A DNA stretch of 64,000 bases from Undaria pinnatifida (Eukaryota > Sar > Phaeophyceae > Laminariales > Alariaceae): assembly GCA_012845835.1 (NCBI GenBank), contig JABAKD010000005.1:159075-223074 (forward strand), written 5' to 3'. Below are positions 1-10,225 of this stretch, in pieces; the first letter of the stretch is position 1, and each line of letters opens with the position of its first letter. The position numbers and the translations under genes are program-made. The notes beneath the pieces are model-generated. The model was not told the DNA's origin. It searched no databases and saw nothing but the letters and a program-made list of their open reading frames with translations.

Positions 1-410
1 AAACACCCTCGCAGCGCACACCGCACACCCTCTACTTCTATCCGTCGTCGGATATACCGCGCTCTTCGGCGTTGCGCTGGAACTTTTGCGCCTCTGCTCT
101 TCGATCCTGCCCGTGTGGTCGGCCGTGTCTGTGTGCGGCGGCGACTGCGTCCTTTAGTTCGGCTGCTGCATACTTTCTCTCGCTGGTTCCTGTCGCAGCT
201 CACCTCCGCCGCGTGCTGTGGGTGTCTGCTATGAGCCTCTTCGCTCGTTCTAGGCTTCCCCTTCTCTGCGGCTGCTTGTTCTTCGCCCTCTTCAAACCTT
301 ACGGCGTACCACCTCTTCGTGCTGCGGCGGAATCTCCGCACAAACACCATGCAGCGGAATGTCCTTACAGCAGACCGGTATCTTGACTGGGGAGACCAAC
401 TCTTCCGATA
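1..410. other. Unassigned left edge
   Basis: CT-rich sequence before the first tandem array. A 104-codon frame is open on + at 72-386, but its product is rich in Ala, Cys, Leu, Arg and Ser with no domain I know. It reads like a chance frame. I see no promoter, RNA gene or known repeat here. Confidence 0.4.
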
Positions 411-1200
411 CACATTCACAGGGCTCTCTCTGTGAGGTACATACATGTGTAGCGCAGCAATACTCCTGTGTGTTTGCGTGTGTAGGATACGCGTACGTGT
501 TCGAACCTGCCATACTACCTCACCTTCCTCCAGCGCTCCTGCGGTACAAAATCCCTTCCATCACATGTGAATGCGTACGTGTTCGAACCTGCCATACTAC
601 CTCACCTTCCTCCAGCGCTCCTGCGGTACAAATCCCTTCCATCACATGTGAATGCATACGTGTTCGAACCTGCTATACATACTACCTCACCCGCCAGCGC
701 TCCTGCGGTTCAAATCCCTTCTATCAAATGTGAAATGCAGGTGTGTACACGACACTGCTTATACCCTGCGCAATCAGCATGGTCACAGCAGTGTGTGTGT
801 ATGTACAGCGGTGTGCACACAGCTCTCGCTGTGTGTAGCACATAGTCTTCATGTGTAGTAGCGCAGCCGTAGTACTCCTGTGTGTTGGCGTGTGTAGGAT
901 GCGCGTACTTGTTCGAACCCCTGCCATACTACCCCACCTTCCTCCAGCGTTCCTGCAGTACAAATCCTTTCCATCACCACCTGGGGATGCAGGTGTGTAC
1001 AGCGGTGTGCACACAGCTCTCGCTGTCTCTGTGTGTAGTACACATACATGTTTAGACTTGGACATGTGTAGCGCAGCAGTAGTACTCCTGTGTGTTTGAG
1101 TGTATAGGATACGCGCACGTGTTCGAATCTTCCATACTACCTCACCTTCCTCCAGCGTTCCTGCGGTACAATTCCCTTCCATCACCTGTCTATGCATCAT
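411..1200. repeat. Composite tandem array with ~82-bp and ~200-bp units
   Basis: A core containing GTTCGAACCTGCCATACTAC, CTCACCTTCCTCCAGCG and TCCTGCGGTACAAATCCC recurs at about 493, 575, 656, 905 and 1113. The first three copies are spaced 82 and 81 bp. The later ones are separated by a second module (GTGCACACAGCTCTCGCTGTGTGTAG, here described by its first 20 bases GTGCACACAGCTCTCGCTGT), giving ~200-bp spacing. Frames across the array, on both strands, repeat the same peptides and are products of the repeat rather than genes. Confidence 0.85.
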
Positions 1201-1429
1201 CTCCTATGTATGTAGTCTAGACTACGCGTCTCCAGCTACGGCTGTGCGTCCTGTAACAAGTGTTCGTGTCTTTCAGCACGTTACATACTACACCTGTGTA
1301 CAACGTAACCCATGCGCACCTTTTCATCACACCATGCGGCCTTTGTAGCCAAATTCTGCTGTTCCCTTTACAGGGGACTAAGTACGAGCATCCTATCGGT
1401 GACATTCTCCGCCTCAAAGCGAAAGTCGC

Positions 1430-1690
1430 CGACTAAACATTCCGCCACTCCCGACGATCGCCAAGTGCCTTCTCGCGCAGTCAAGTGTGACAAATCATTC
1501 AGCCACTCCCGACGATCGCCAAGTGCCTTCTCGCGCAGTCCAGTGTGAAAAATCATTCCGCCACTCCCGACGATCGATAAGTGACTTCTCGCGCAGTCAA
1601 ATGTTGTAAAACATTCCGCCACTCCCGACCATCGTCAAGTGCCTTCTCGCGCAGCGAGCCACCAGTCAAGTGTAACAAAACACTTCTCCA
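1430..1690. repeat. ~59-bp tandem repeat, four copies
   Basis: Units begin CCGCCACTCCCGACGATCG and contain AAGTGCCTTCTCGCGCAGTC. They start near 1442, 1500, 1559 and 1618. The last copy has a short insertion in the GCGCAG segment. No coding role is apparent. Confidence 0.85.
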
Positions 1691-3338
1691 CTTAACACCA
1701 AAAAGAACTTGGCTAAACATGTATTGTTGGGAATGAGGGAACTCCTTGACCCCAAATCGTCGCAAAAAAGGCCATTTTTTGCATGCTTCTCTATGTGTAC
1801 CTAGGTCTACGGGAATTTCCATGCGGCAGCAGTTTTATTTTTCTCCAAATCGCTTTTTGACAGAGGGCTCGACCTCCCAAATGGAAAAAACACCCAGAGA
1901 AGAAGTAATGCACCTCTATATCGTAGCACGCGTGATATGTCCACATATCGACATGTCCATTTGTTCATACGTCCATATGTCTATATGTCCATCGTATCGC
2001 GGGAACAAGCGCTTCGCACTATCCGATGACGGCCAATGGAACAATACTTGCCTCGAGAAGGCGATACTCGTCGTGTGTGCCCACGTAAATGTAAGATACT
2101 TCGCTTTCGACGAGGTTCTTCATTGAGGATTAGTTGGTTTTGAACCGAAAGGGTTAGGGTTAGCTCGAAGTAAGTGTTAACTAGGTGAACACAGGGTTGT
2201 CCGGTGGGTATCAGTGTTCGACGTAAGAGAGTTATCATTGCTCCCCTTCGACTACAAAAGTAACCTGACGAACTAATGTGCATCTAAGCTGACGACGTCA
2301 ATGGATCGCGTGGTGTAATATATGACATGTCGACCAGGTTGGTCTAGAACCGCGCTGCAATAGAGGGAGCAACATGCAATGCTTCCGATAAATCCTCGCC
2401 TGAGCAGCTGTGACCGTTAAACTAACAACTGAATTTGAACCATAAAGGAACCGCACCCAGGTGCACTTAAACCCCTGTGCATACAGTGGGTATTACACGA
2501 CCAACACCGTAGTGACGCAATACTGTTGGATACTCCCGCACTTGGGATACCACGGAATGACACTGACACTGAGACTGATACTGACACAGGGACAGGGACA
2601 GGCAGAGGCACAGATACAAAAACGCAGAAACAGATATAGACAAATTACCGGAACTGCGTTCGCTAGGAATTTTTACGTTTATCATGTTTATAACACGCAT
2701 CTCCATAGAAAGGGTTCCTGTGTGTGGAGAGAACGTAAGTTACGCCTGAGCCGCTGCTTCATCTGGCGGATGACTGGACGAACTCATCTATGTCCAATTT
2801 CCCTATCTGACGCCCCAGTTGTCACTGGATAAAAGCTCCGAAGAGAAAGCCAGAAGTTGAATGTTAGTGTCGAAGTGACGTTTGCAAGTGGCCACTGCCT
2901 GCATTCGTCGCTGGACGTGATGAATCCATCTCGTTAGATGAAGCCTGCTGGCATTCTTTCGATAACTCTCTTGAAACCCATGTACAGTTGCCACGCTGTT
3001 ACTCTATGACGTTATCTCTCTACATATGCACGCTACGTTTCCTCATTAGTAGCACTAAGCAGATGGACCCAACTTGAGCTAGGGTATTGACTTAAGAACC
3101 TCCGTACCAAACCCAAATCCGGAATTTCAGAAAACCAGAACGGGGTTAACGATGGAAAATCCTACATCGTAGACATACAGCTAGCTAACATTATGGAAAA
3201 CGGTGCACGGCACTGGGTAGTTTTCAAGTTGAGGACCGGTGCCAGCTGAAATATATTTAGACGGAAAAGGCTTTGACCTCTAAAGCAGCACTCAATTGAC
3301 TGAACCTGTGCAGTTTTCTTCGGAGACTGTCAAGTTGA
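1691..3338. other. Unassigned region with simple repeats
   Basis: No gene recognised. Contents that can be named: a short interstitial telomere-like stretch AGGGTTAGGGTTAG at 2150-2163; CATATGTCCA-like short repeats near 1935-1990; and an impure ACTGAC/ACAGGG/ACAGAT hexamer-like microsatellite at about 2560-2640. The frames over the microsatellite (for example + 2461-2832) are low-complexity in that part. Confidence 0.5.
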
Positions 3339-3402
3339 CACGGTCGGCGACGGCGGTCGGGAACACTGTCTATATATAGTGTTCCCGCCGTCGCCGACCG
3401 TG
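3339..3402. other. Strong hairpin, 25-bp stem
   Basis: The left arm starts at 3339 with CACGGTCGGCGACGGCG and ends with GGAACACT. The right arm (3378-3402) is its exact reverse complement, except for a 4-nt bulge (GTCG) in the left arm. The loop is an AT-rich GTCTATATAT. The stem is GC-rich and nearly perfect, which suggests a recent origin or selection. It could be a tiny foldback transposon or a small-RNA precursor. No flanking gene explains it. Confidence 0.8.
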
Positions 3403-4088
3403 GCTAGAGTAGGGGTTAGGGCCCCACCTAGGAGCCTCTGTCGCGAGTGTCCATCATTTTCGCGTTTCTAGGTCGTACGCATTTAAGATGCTTTCTGAAT
3501 TCGCGATGGGGACTCGTATCGCGATAAACGTAGAACGTTGTCGCAAACGAATATTGCTACGTAGCCACCTAAAAAAACTTAGGGTTAATCCTAACCCTTA
3601 CCCTAGCTTTAAAACCCCAAGTCTAGTGATGAAGTGCCCAGGTACTGTGGACCATGGCTAGGGTAGGGGGGATACTCCTATTTTTATCCCCGCTTTTAAA
3701 ACATTTGCGCGCACGACCCTTTACCTCGCTGATAGATACGAATTCTGACGAATATACCAGGTATATGCAAACGTAGGGTACCATTCCAATGCGGATTCGT
3801 TTTGCAAGCATTGAACAGCACAAAAGCTCAAGACCGCAACGGAACAGGAGCGTTCCTCGCGCAAGTGTCCCCGAGCAACCACCACAAGCACAGGCCTAAC
3901 CTAAACCCTGACCCGAAGAGTGAGACCCCAACCGTAGCGGTAGCCCTACTAGGCGCTATAGTAAAACTATACAATCATACTTGATTTGCGTCAGTGTTTG
4001 TTGTATACCTAGACGGCGAAGACATCAACCTGAGATCGCACTCTCATTTCTCTCAGCATCCGTTTCAGTTTTGATGGAGGTGAACGGG
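3403..4088. other. Unassigned region with telomere-like motif
   Basis: Contains a small inverted telomere-like motif near 3579-3606 (TTAGGGTTA followed by CCTAACCCTTACCCTAG) and a palindromic TATACCAGGTATA centred near 3759. No gene recognised. Confidence 0.4.
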
Positions 4089-4200
4089 ATGATCGAGCTG
4101 ATCAAGGTCATCGAGGTCATGGAGGTGGTCGAGGTGATTGAGGTGATCCACCTGATCGGGTTAATTGAGGCGAACTACTTGATCGAGTTGATCGAGGTGT
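4089..4200 (+). repeat. Degenerate 9-bp repeat (GAGGTGATC-like)
   Basis: Imperfect tandem GAGGTGATC / GAGGTCATC / GAGTTGATC units. On + they read as alternating Val/Ile-Glu triplets (VIEVIEV-like) inside a 133-codon frame at 3981-4382. The periodic peptide follows from the 9-bp period, so this is not evidence for a gene by itself. Confidence 0.7.
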
Positions 4201-4497
4201 CATCGAGGTGGTTGGCTCCCCAAGTCAGTCGCCCGGAAGACGTAATTTTTTTTTCGCCTATCTCAGCACGGCCAGGACACCTATCGTCGGACTCCCGTTT
4301 TCGAGTGAGATACACAGAAGAGCTTTCCTCTACGACTAACACTGCCTCAGCGAGGGAACCTTCGTGTAACTACTGGATATGAACGCTCGTTTTACTACTG
4401 GACGAATGACTCTGTACGTCACAGACAAACAATATCTGCACAAGTTCTTTGCAACAGGCATCCGCCCAGTCCATTGCGGGTTTGAATCGCACAAAAG

Positions 4498-4580
4498 TAA
4501 AAGAGCAAGAAACCTCAAAAACGCCGAACGAACAGGGGGGCACTCGCACGAGTGACTCCGAGTGGATGCAATCCCCCCCC
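4498..4580 (-). mobile_element. Half-copy of palindromic MITE (family M1)
   Basis: Read on the minus strand this shares the arm of the element at 20.8 kb: GAGTCACTCGTGCGAGTG, then CCCCCTGTTC. The CACTCG-NN-CGAGTG palindrome lies at 4541-4554. Only one arm is visible. The surrounding sequence to 4780 holds two overlapping open frames on opposite strands with no recognisable domain. Confidence 0.6.
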
Positions 4581-4779
4581 CCTTCGACTTTGGCAATGGT
4601 TTTCGCGGGCAAAATTGGCATTTGTTTGTTGATCTTTCGAATTTCGTTGTCAGTATGGTTCTCAGCATCATGGAATATTATTCTCCCCTTTGGTCAGATA
4701 CATCAACCGCAGACTCTTGCAATCTCCGATTAATTTTGCGAACACATATAGTGTCCAAAATCAAATCTACTAGAATAGC

Positions 4780-5172
4780 AAACACTACGAGGTAGGTGAT
4801 ATCACCTCATTACCTATGCAACCAGCCATGCCGCAGCTCCAATCCATTTTTTTCTGCCCCCCCAACCCCCTCGCCCCCTTCCCCCGCACTACCTGCAACA
4901 CCGCCTAGACCTAGCCCGTAGAACAAAATTCCTCCCAGATATACATTCATGCGACCCAAAGGGGTTCGATTCTCCGCCCTCCCGCTCGCATCCTCGCCCG
5001 CCCCCTTCGTTTTGTTCTCTCCCGCCGCCGCATATAAATCTAAACCTGCCAAAGTGATAAACAGCACCAGACAGTTGATATCACCTTTTTTTCCTTTCTA
5101 GCTGTCAATGCCGTAGCTTCCAAAGATCAGTTTCGACGAAATCCTCGATCTCACAGCTGGAGGGTATTTATA
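4780..5172 (+). repeat. F1 dispersed repeat, short copy
   Basis: Shares with the 14.9-kb and 48.5-kb copies the ATATCACCTCATTA segment, a poly-C stretch, CGCCTAGACCTAG, a GCGACC segment, and the terminal CAGTTTCGACGAAAT...TCGATCTCACAGCTGGAG block (5129-5163). The middle is deleted relative to the longest copies. Minus-strand Gly-rich frames here come from the poly-C runs. Confidence 0.7.
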
Positions 5173-5204
5173 TTTATTTATAATAGTGTCTCTGTGTTGG
5201 CAAA

Positions 5205-6150
5205 ATGATACCATCCGGGTTCCAAACTAGTACCGCTCACAGCCGTCACGGGTGACCAACACCTTATATGGTACACCGTACCGTTCGGCTCATACGATCT
5301 TGCTCGAACCATATATGAAATAACGATACGAGTATATATATTTATATATATGGATGTACAGAACCCCGTTTGCCCTTTCCGCTCCCCTCCCTCCCCCCCT
5401 CCTTCATTTGAAAGAAATGATAGGGGCAGACGGGTGGGTAAGTTAGTATTCAGATGCCTGGAGTGGCCTCCCAGAAAGTACCGCGTGCTTGCCCACGTCA
5501 TCAGTAGAAACTCACTCTCACTTGCGCTGGGCGTGCCCTTGCTAGGCTGTACGCGAGGAGCTGCACCCGACGCCGATCCTGGGGAGCTCGTTCACCTATT
5601 TCCATACTCTCCTGCGACCCCGATTCCCTACCCAGACGTGGTTCATTCTCTCGATTCCAAGACAAAAAAAAGCTTCTTATGTCATTCGCTTTGTCGTCCT
5701 GTTTTTCTCAGACACGACTACTCTTTACTGTTTATATTTCGAACTGCATAGTCATTATCGTTTTCAGGGTCGTGGGAGGGAGATATTTCCTCACTTTGGC
5801 CAGATACACCCGTCAAAGCTTCTGCAATGGCTTTGTCGTCCTGTTTTTCTCAGACACAGCTACTCTTTACTGTTTATATTTCGAACTGCATAGTCATTAT
5901 CGTTTTCAGGGTCGTGGGAGGGAGATATTTCTTCGCTTTGGCCAGATACACCCGTCACAGCCTCTGCAATGGCTTACCTGGTTCGTATCTCGCCCACCCC
6001 CATATATCGTTTTTCTCTCCGTAATGTCAACACCTGGGTTCCTAACTAGTACTGCTTACAGCTGTCTAGGGTGACCGAGCCTCCAAATGGCACCCTACCA
6101 TTCGACTCCTCTAACCCCGAGGTAGTCTGAGACTACTGTTGCCCTACGAA
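5205..6150 (+). mobile_element. TRIM-like element with direct terminal repeats, copy 1
   Basis: A ~90-bp block starts ACCATCCGGGTTCCAAACTA at 5210 and recurs in the same orientation at about 6032 (CACCTGGGTTCCTAACTAGT). Both continue through a GTGACC segment and a TTCG(G/A)CTC segment. Between them is a block shared with 8.7, 25.0 and 39.6 kb (about 5400-5670) and the 142-bp duplication. A reverse-orientation copy with the same order lies at 39.2-40.0 kb. Direct terminal repeats around a short non-coding interior suggest a terminal-repeat retrotransposon in miniature. No primer-binding site, polypurine tract or target duplication was established. Confidence 0.5.
5688..5971 (+). repeat. 142-bp direct duplication
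   Basis: Copy 1 is about 5688-5829 and copy 2 about 5830-5971. They are nearly identical (shared CTTTGTCGTCCTGTTTTTCT and CATAGTCATTATCGTTTTCA). Few mismatches separate them, so the duplication is young compared with the element around it. A related sequence in reverse orientation is single at about 39400-39500. Confidence 0.9.
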
Positions 6151-7045
6151 CACTAGTAATGGTTGTATTTTACCCCGGCTGAACGTCCCTCCAGCAATCC
6201 ATGCTTTCCTTGGTGTGCAAAACGTAAGCTTTCATGACACCCTTATCGAACGGTTTACGACATTGCGTGTATACGCCGCGTACGCGTGGGCCTCTACCAT
6301 CCTTCTCTTTGCACCACAACATCCGATACACCCTTTCGGGCTGCGAGCGTTGTCGCTCCCCCGATGCGCATTGAAAGCAGATTGCACCTACTTCGTATCT
6401 CAATTTCGACTTGCCTTCGCGACTAACTTCTTAGTTAGTTGCTCGAAGAACTCGACCGTGCGCCACCTTTCTTACACACTTGCGGGAACATACGGGGAGA
6501 GAGGGGCGTAGCCAGGAAGACCAGAGAAGTATGACATTGATCGTACGACTATAATCGGTTGGTAATTTCCCTGTGTTTATCTAGATTATCGGAGTAGAGA
6601 CAACGTAGATCCCTACCTGCATCAGTGACCGACCCCAAAGTTCCATACCCCAAAGTTCCTTGGAATGTAGATTCTGTCTAATGACCTGGGAGGGCGACTC
6701 CACCATCACGTGCACTGGATGTGACTCCGCACGGCGGGCGAATCTTGCTGGCGACATGGTGCAGTCATGGGGTGCCCGTCATTTTTCCTATGATTATACC
6801 GTTCGTGTGTAATGTCCCCTTGTGGTAGAGGCATATACATCTACACTAATATACTGCAGTAAATGTCTGTCGCCAACGAGGTCGGCACTGGTTTTATGGG
6901 GACCCAATGCTCCAAAGAGTATATATTGTAGGTTTCGTACCTCTAGAGCGAGACAGTCGACAATTTTTCAAATATGTATCGCTGGTAGCATGATACAGTC
7001 ACTTCACGTCAAAAAAAGAATCCCAGGTGATACGTGCCGAAAATA
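6151..7045. other. Unassigned; diverged satellite copy on the minus strand
   Basis: Positions about 6600-6850, read on the minus strand, resemble one unit of the 33.5-35.3 kb satellite: GACTGCACCATGTCGCCAGC, then GTGATGGTGGAGTCGCCCTC. A 98-codon + frame at 6215-6511 and a 77-codon minus frame overlap it on the left; neither has a domain I recognise. Confidence 0.45.
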
Positions 7046-7985
7046 GGAGACTAACCTTCGTTACCGGCGAGGCGGGGTCGCAGTGTGAATCATACAACAT
7101 AGATGCTGCCATTCTACCCATACCGATTGGCTCCAATCCAGACAATATTTGTCGCCCCAACCAGCGACCAAGGTGTGTAAACCTCGGGGGAAGCAGACGA
7201 GAGCAACCCCTCTGACGGTACATTTGTAGGAGTGCAGGGGTCTGGCGTTCGTGGCGTTCGATACCCACACTGTAGTTTGGATTCCTTGGTAGTTTGTGCG
7301 ATGGGCGTTCGAACAGTTTTAGAGTCAGCTGTGCACCGCCCGACGCGTGACGCAGAACGGCAGATTTTACTCGCAGGTCTTCATTCAATCAACACAGGTG
7401 TGTGAGTGTGCCTTTGCAGTGCAATAAGAGCAGACGATGAATCACTTCAGAGCAGTAGCGATCGACGTTCATCGCATGTTCCAACATGACTCGACGGCAC
7501 TAACAACTCAAGCATCGTGGCTGGGCTGGACCTCCGCTGGCCTGCCACATGTGCATGGAGTACACAGGAATTTTCGTACAAACCCGGCAAACCCAAGTAG
7601 GCCATTTCAAAAGTTAACTCACACTATACCAATTACTTGTTATATGTGTACTAAATCCCACAAGTGTCTGGTATTGTCCTCGTCAATGCGGGTTGTATAG
7701 TTTCCGTGCCCTGAACAAGGCTGAATGATCCTCGCCCTGTTGACCCTGGCGTTGGCAAGGGAGTTACCGGCCGATATATTTTGCGACCCCGTAACACGCG
7801 CGATCGACGTATCACACGCAGCTTGCAAAGCTGAGTTTTGGTCTTAATCATGTTTGGTCGACCTCACAGCTGATGTGTATTTTTTGTCTTGTTTTTGAGC
7901 ACATACTTTACAGAGCATCTCTATATTGTAGACGGTGACAACATAGCTTGTCTTGAAGAACACACACGTGTATAGCCCTCGATCA
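7046..7985 (-). repeat. Dispersed repeat paired with 33.2 kb, interrupted
   Basis: On the minus strand, 7905-7985 matches about 33178-33250 (both contain GTGTTCTTCAAGACAAGC). Positions 7046-7230 match about 33255-33430 (both contain GGGGTTGCTCTC and CACCTTGGTCGCTGG). The order is the same, but here some 675 bp separate the two parts. That spacer includes an F1 copy at 7686-7887, so the two locations show an occupied and a less occupied version of the same element. No intact reading frame is shared. Confidence 0.65.
7686..7887 (+). repeat. F1 dispersed repeat, 3' part nested in another repeat
   Basis: Contains GGGTTGTATAGTTTCCGTGC, CCCTGTTGACCCTGG, CCCGTAACACGCGCGATCG, TATCACACGCAGCTTGCAAA and the terminal CTCACAGCTGATGTGTATTT. 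These occur in the same order as in the 15.4-15.65 and 49.0-49.18 kb copies. Confidence 0.7.
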
Positions 7986-8239
7986 AATTTACAGCAGTTG
8001 TTTGCTCCGGTTTGATAATGATGATATCATCATCGTAAAAACGTCAGAACAGGCTCCAACCGCCACATAGTATTTAATGTAGTATTGTCTTACACAGCGA
8101 TACAACCGGTCAAAGCTGCTGTTATGATTGTCGTCGCCATACACGCCAGGACATGCTCCATTTTTTTTCTTGACGAGCAGTACGTACTTTGCCAACGCAC
8201 CACTGCGTAATATAACATGTGATAGTAGACTATCGCAAT

Positions 8240-8915
8240 CTCGTTAGGGTTCGAGTATAGGTTCGACTACAAAACAAATCAGCACTCTGAGCACAAGCCA
8301 AACATCGGGAGACGGCCCGTTCACCCCTTGACCGACGGTAATTTCCAATAATTCCACTTGGCCGACGCCAAAGTTGTAGGTTTTTCCTAAACCGATCGTT
8401 TGAATACTCTTGACCGCTGGGCATTTCCCTTGACTGACCATCTCGTGATACCAGGTATATTGCCGTGCGAAGACCCCGAGACAACATTTTTTTTTTTTCT
8501 TAATCCTTGCAGCTTCTGCAGTCTCTATCCGCGAATACGCGTGTACAACACGCGCACTGCTGCGTGAGTGCAGCCGGATAACCCCGTCGCGCGATCTCTC
8601 GGAGGCAGGGGAAATCCCCGAAGTTGACGTCCAGCTCACCCGAACCTGGGGTTTTCTGTGGGGTTGATGGCGAGCCACGCGGACTCCAATGCCTGGCTCG
8701 ACAACAATATATCCTCAGAAGCCCGGCCTGGCCGGCAAATCCAGGAACTACCGCATGCCTGCCCACGATATTAGCAGGAGCCCCAACCTACCTGTGTTGG
8801 CCGTGCCTTTGTCCGCTTGTACGCGACGAGCTGCACCCGAGACAGATCCTGACGGGCTCGTTAACGTTTTTGTACAACCACCTGCGACCCCGATTCCCGA
8901 CACAGACACGCTTAA
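8240..8915 (-). repeat. ~680-bp dispersed repeat (family R8), copy 1
   Basis: Read on the minus strand this matches 25008-25690 over its whole length. Shared words include GAGACTGCAGAAGCTGCAA, GAGATGGTCAGTCAAGG and GTATTCAAACGAT. The 8690-8915 part alone also occurs at about 5440-5660 and in reverse at about 39530-39730. The segment therefore travels both alone and as part of larger elements. Confidence 0.75.
8244..8678 (-). pseudogene. Decayed reading frame shared with 25.4 kb; possible PGI(V)K-motif protein
   Basis: A 144-codon minus frame. Its middle reads ETAEAARI, then YHEMVSQGKCPAVKSIQT, then FGVGQVELLEITVGQG. The 25.4-kb copy carries the same peptide order (ETAEAATI; EMVSQG; PGVKGIQT; FGVSQRQILEIAVGHG) but with a frameshift. 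Similarity at the peptide level in two copies argues that this once was coding. The Y-x-E-M-V-x-x-G-x-x-P-G-V-K-x-I pattern recalls the short motif of small PEX14/PEX39-like proteins, but that is a weak guess. The Lys run (AAAAAAAAA on the minus strand) and lack of a clear start suggest it is not functional. Confidence 0.3.
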
Positions 8916-10054
8916 ATATTTTTGTTAAAAACAAATAAGTATATATATACATTTTTGACACAGCAATCGGGAGACAAAGCTACCTTTTATCACCCTGCAG
9001 TGGCGTGGCGACGGTAAAGGCGACGGTAAAGTTGCTGCATTAGATTTTCTCTGAGGATCTTCACCTTCAACAGGAGCTCTAAACCTTTGTGAAAACGCTT
9101 CATTTGGGGCAGCAATAAATGTGTTGTTGCATGATGAATTCCATTCATCGAGTAAACAACGATGTTAGGTTATAAGAGATGAATGAAGTGCACATTGTAT
9201 CTTCGAGTCTGAGTTGAAGAGCTCGCCCCGATTCAGAATGTGTGTCAAGACACGAATACCCGCTACCTCTACAGTTGCACGCGTCGGTCTCCTTTATGAG
9301 GCTGTTGTCTCGCTTGGGTGAAAAATGATATTGTGCATCTGGTACTGTGGTACTGTGGTACCTGTTACTCTGGACCAAAGTTACGATACCGGAGTCAATT
9401 TTTGGGCCCTTATTTGCGATTGCTCGGGGTAACTCGATCGAGTGATCCCCCTGTTCATTTGCAGTCTACGAAGCCTTGGTGTAAAAAACGATATGTGAAT
9501 CAACAACGAAACGATAAGCTACGCGGTGCCAAAACAACTGCCCCAAGGTATTTCTGGTTGTGAGGCGAACCAGGTCATTCGTTCAAATGTTTCAAACCCG
9601 CTAGTGAAAGAGGGTTCCGGGCTTCTGTCTGTATCGTAGCCTTAGTCGCTATTATATGGCGATTGCGTGTGAAGGTCGCATATACTGTAGCCTGTCGTCA
9701 GCAGGTATTTGAGACGGACGGCGTGCTCGTTATCATACGTCAAAATCGATGCTGCTGTATTAGATGTGGCACATATTTCGGGTAACAATTTTCCGATCCA
9801 CGGATTTTCTCGGCCTAGAAATTCTCGCGATGAGCGTGGTAGGAACACCAACTGTATTTCCTAGCCAAACGGTCGTTTGTCGTATTATCGTATTAATGCT
9901 GTCCGAGTTCCAATGTTCTGGTTACGGTTTGAGCCAATGAAACACCAGGGTTCACACACGCCGTCGCATCTGCTAGTTTCACCTGATAAAGTGTTCTTGC
10001 TGGTGACAACGACCGATGCCCTTTATTTGTGTGAAATACCCCAACACGGTCCAG
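8916..10054. other. Region upstream of recognised fucosyltransferase exons
   Basis: No coding exon of the downstream gene could be identified here. The stretch holds the M1 half-element at 9368-9480 and a few short frames (for example + 9318-9563, - 9145-9378) without recognisable domains. If the gene's earlier exons are in the window they should lie here or further left, separated by introns. Confidence 0.4.
9368..9480 (+). mobile_element. Half-copy of palindromic MITE (family M1)
   Basis: Starts with CTGGACCAAAGTTACGATAC (compare CTGACCAAGGCTACGGTA at the end of the 20.8-kb element). It continues with a TTTTTGGGC...TTATTT segment and the perfect palindrome ACTCGATCGAGT at 9432-9443, followed by CCCCCTGTTCATTTGCAGTC. 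The second arm is absent or too diverged to see. Confidence 0.65.
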
Positions 10055-10225
10055 GCGGTGGCGAAGTTCCTGTGGAGTTTCATTACTCCTTGGGTTCGTA
10101 GAGACGTTCGCCAAGTAACCTCTCTTAGGGGAACTTTCGGCACATCACCTTTTATAGGGCTACACATCCGCCGTGGGGACAAACTCATCGCCGGGAGACA
10201 CCGTGAATACAGGCACGACGTCGAG
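10055..10225 (+). CDS. GT23 alpha-1,6-fucosyltransferase-like (FUT8-like), internal exon
   Basis: Fifty-seven codons with both ends in phase 0. It encodes a peptide ending its core with GLHIRRGDK (codons for HIRRGDK at 10163-10183). In the GT23 family the matching H-x-R-R-x-D-K motif binds GDP-fucose. The upstream AVAKFLWSFITPWV stretch matches the helix that precedes this motif in FUT8. GT23 enzymes are Golgi type II membrane proteins that transfer fucose in alpha-1,6 linkage, in animals to the core GlcNAc of N-glycans; the acceptor here is unknown. The acceptor site is CCAG|GCG, the only AG between an in-frame TGA and the exon. The donor is GAG|GTAAGC. The N-terminal exons were not found. 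Confidence 0.85.

Noticed and set aside
690-720. GGTTCAAATCC and GTTCGAACC words that look like tRNA B boxes in the first array
   Set aside because: No A box at the right distance and no foldable arms; the words are part of the tandem unit.
2150-3606. TTAGGG/CCCTAA words as a sign of a telomere
   Set aside because: Only two or three units each, in mixed orientation and scattered. They are interstitial words, not a chromosome end.
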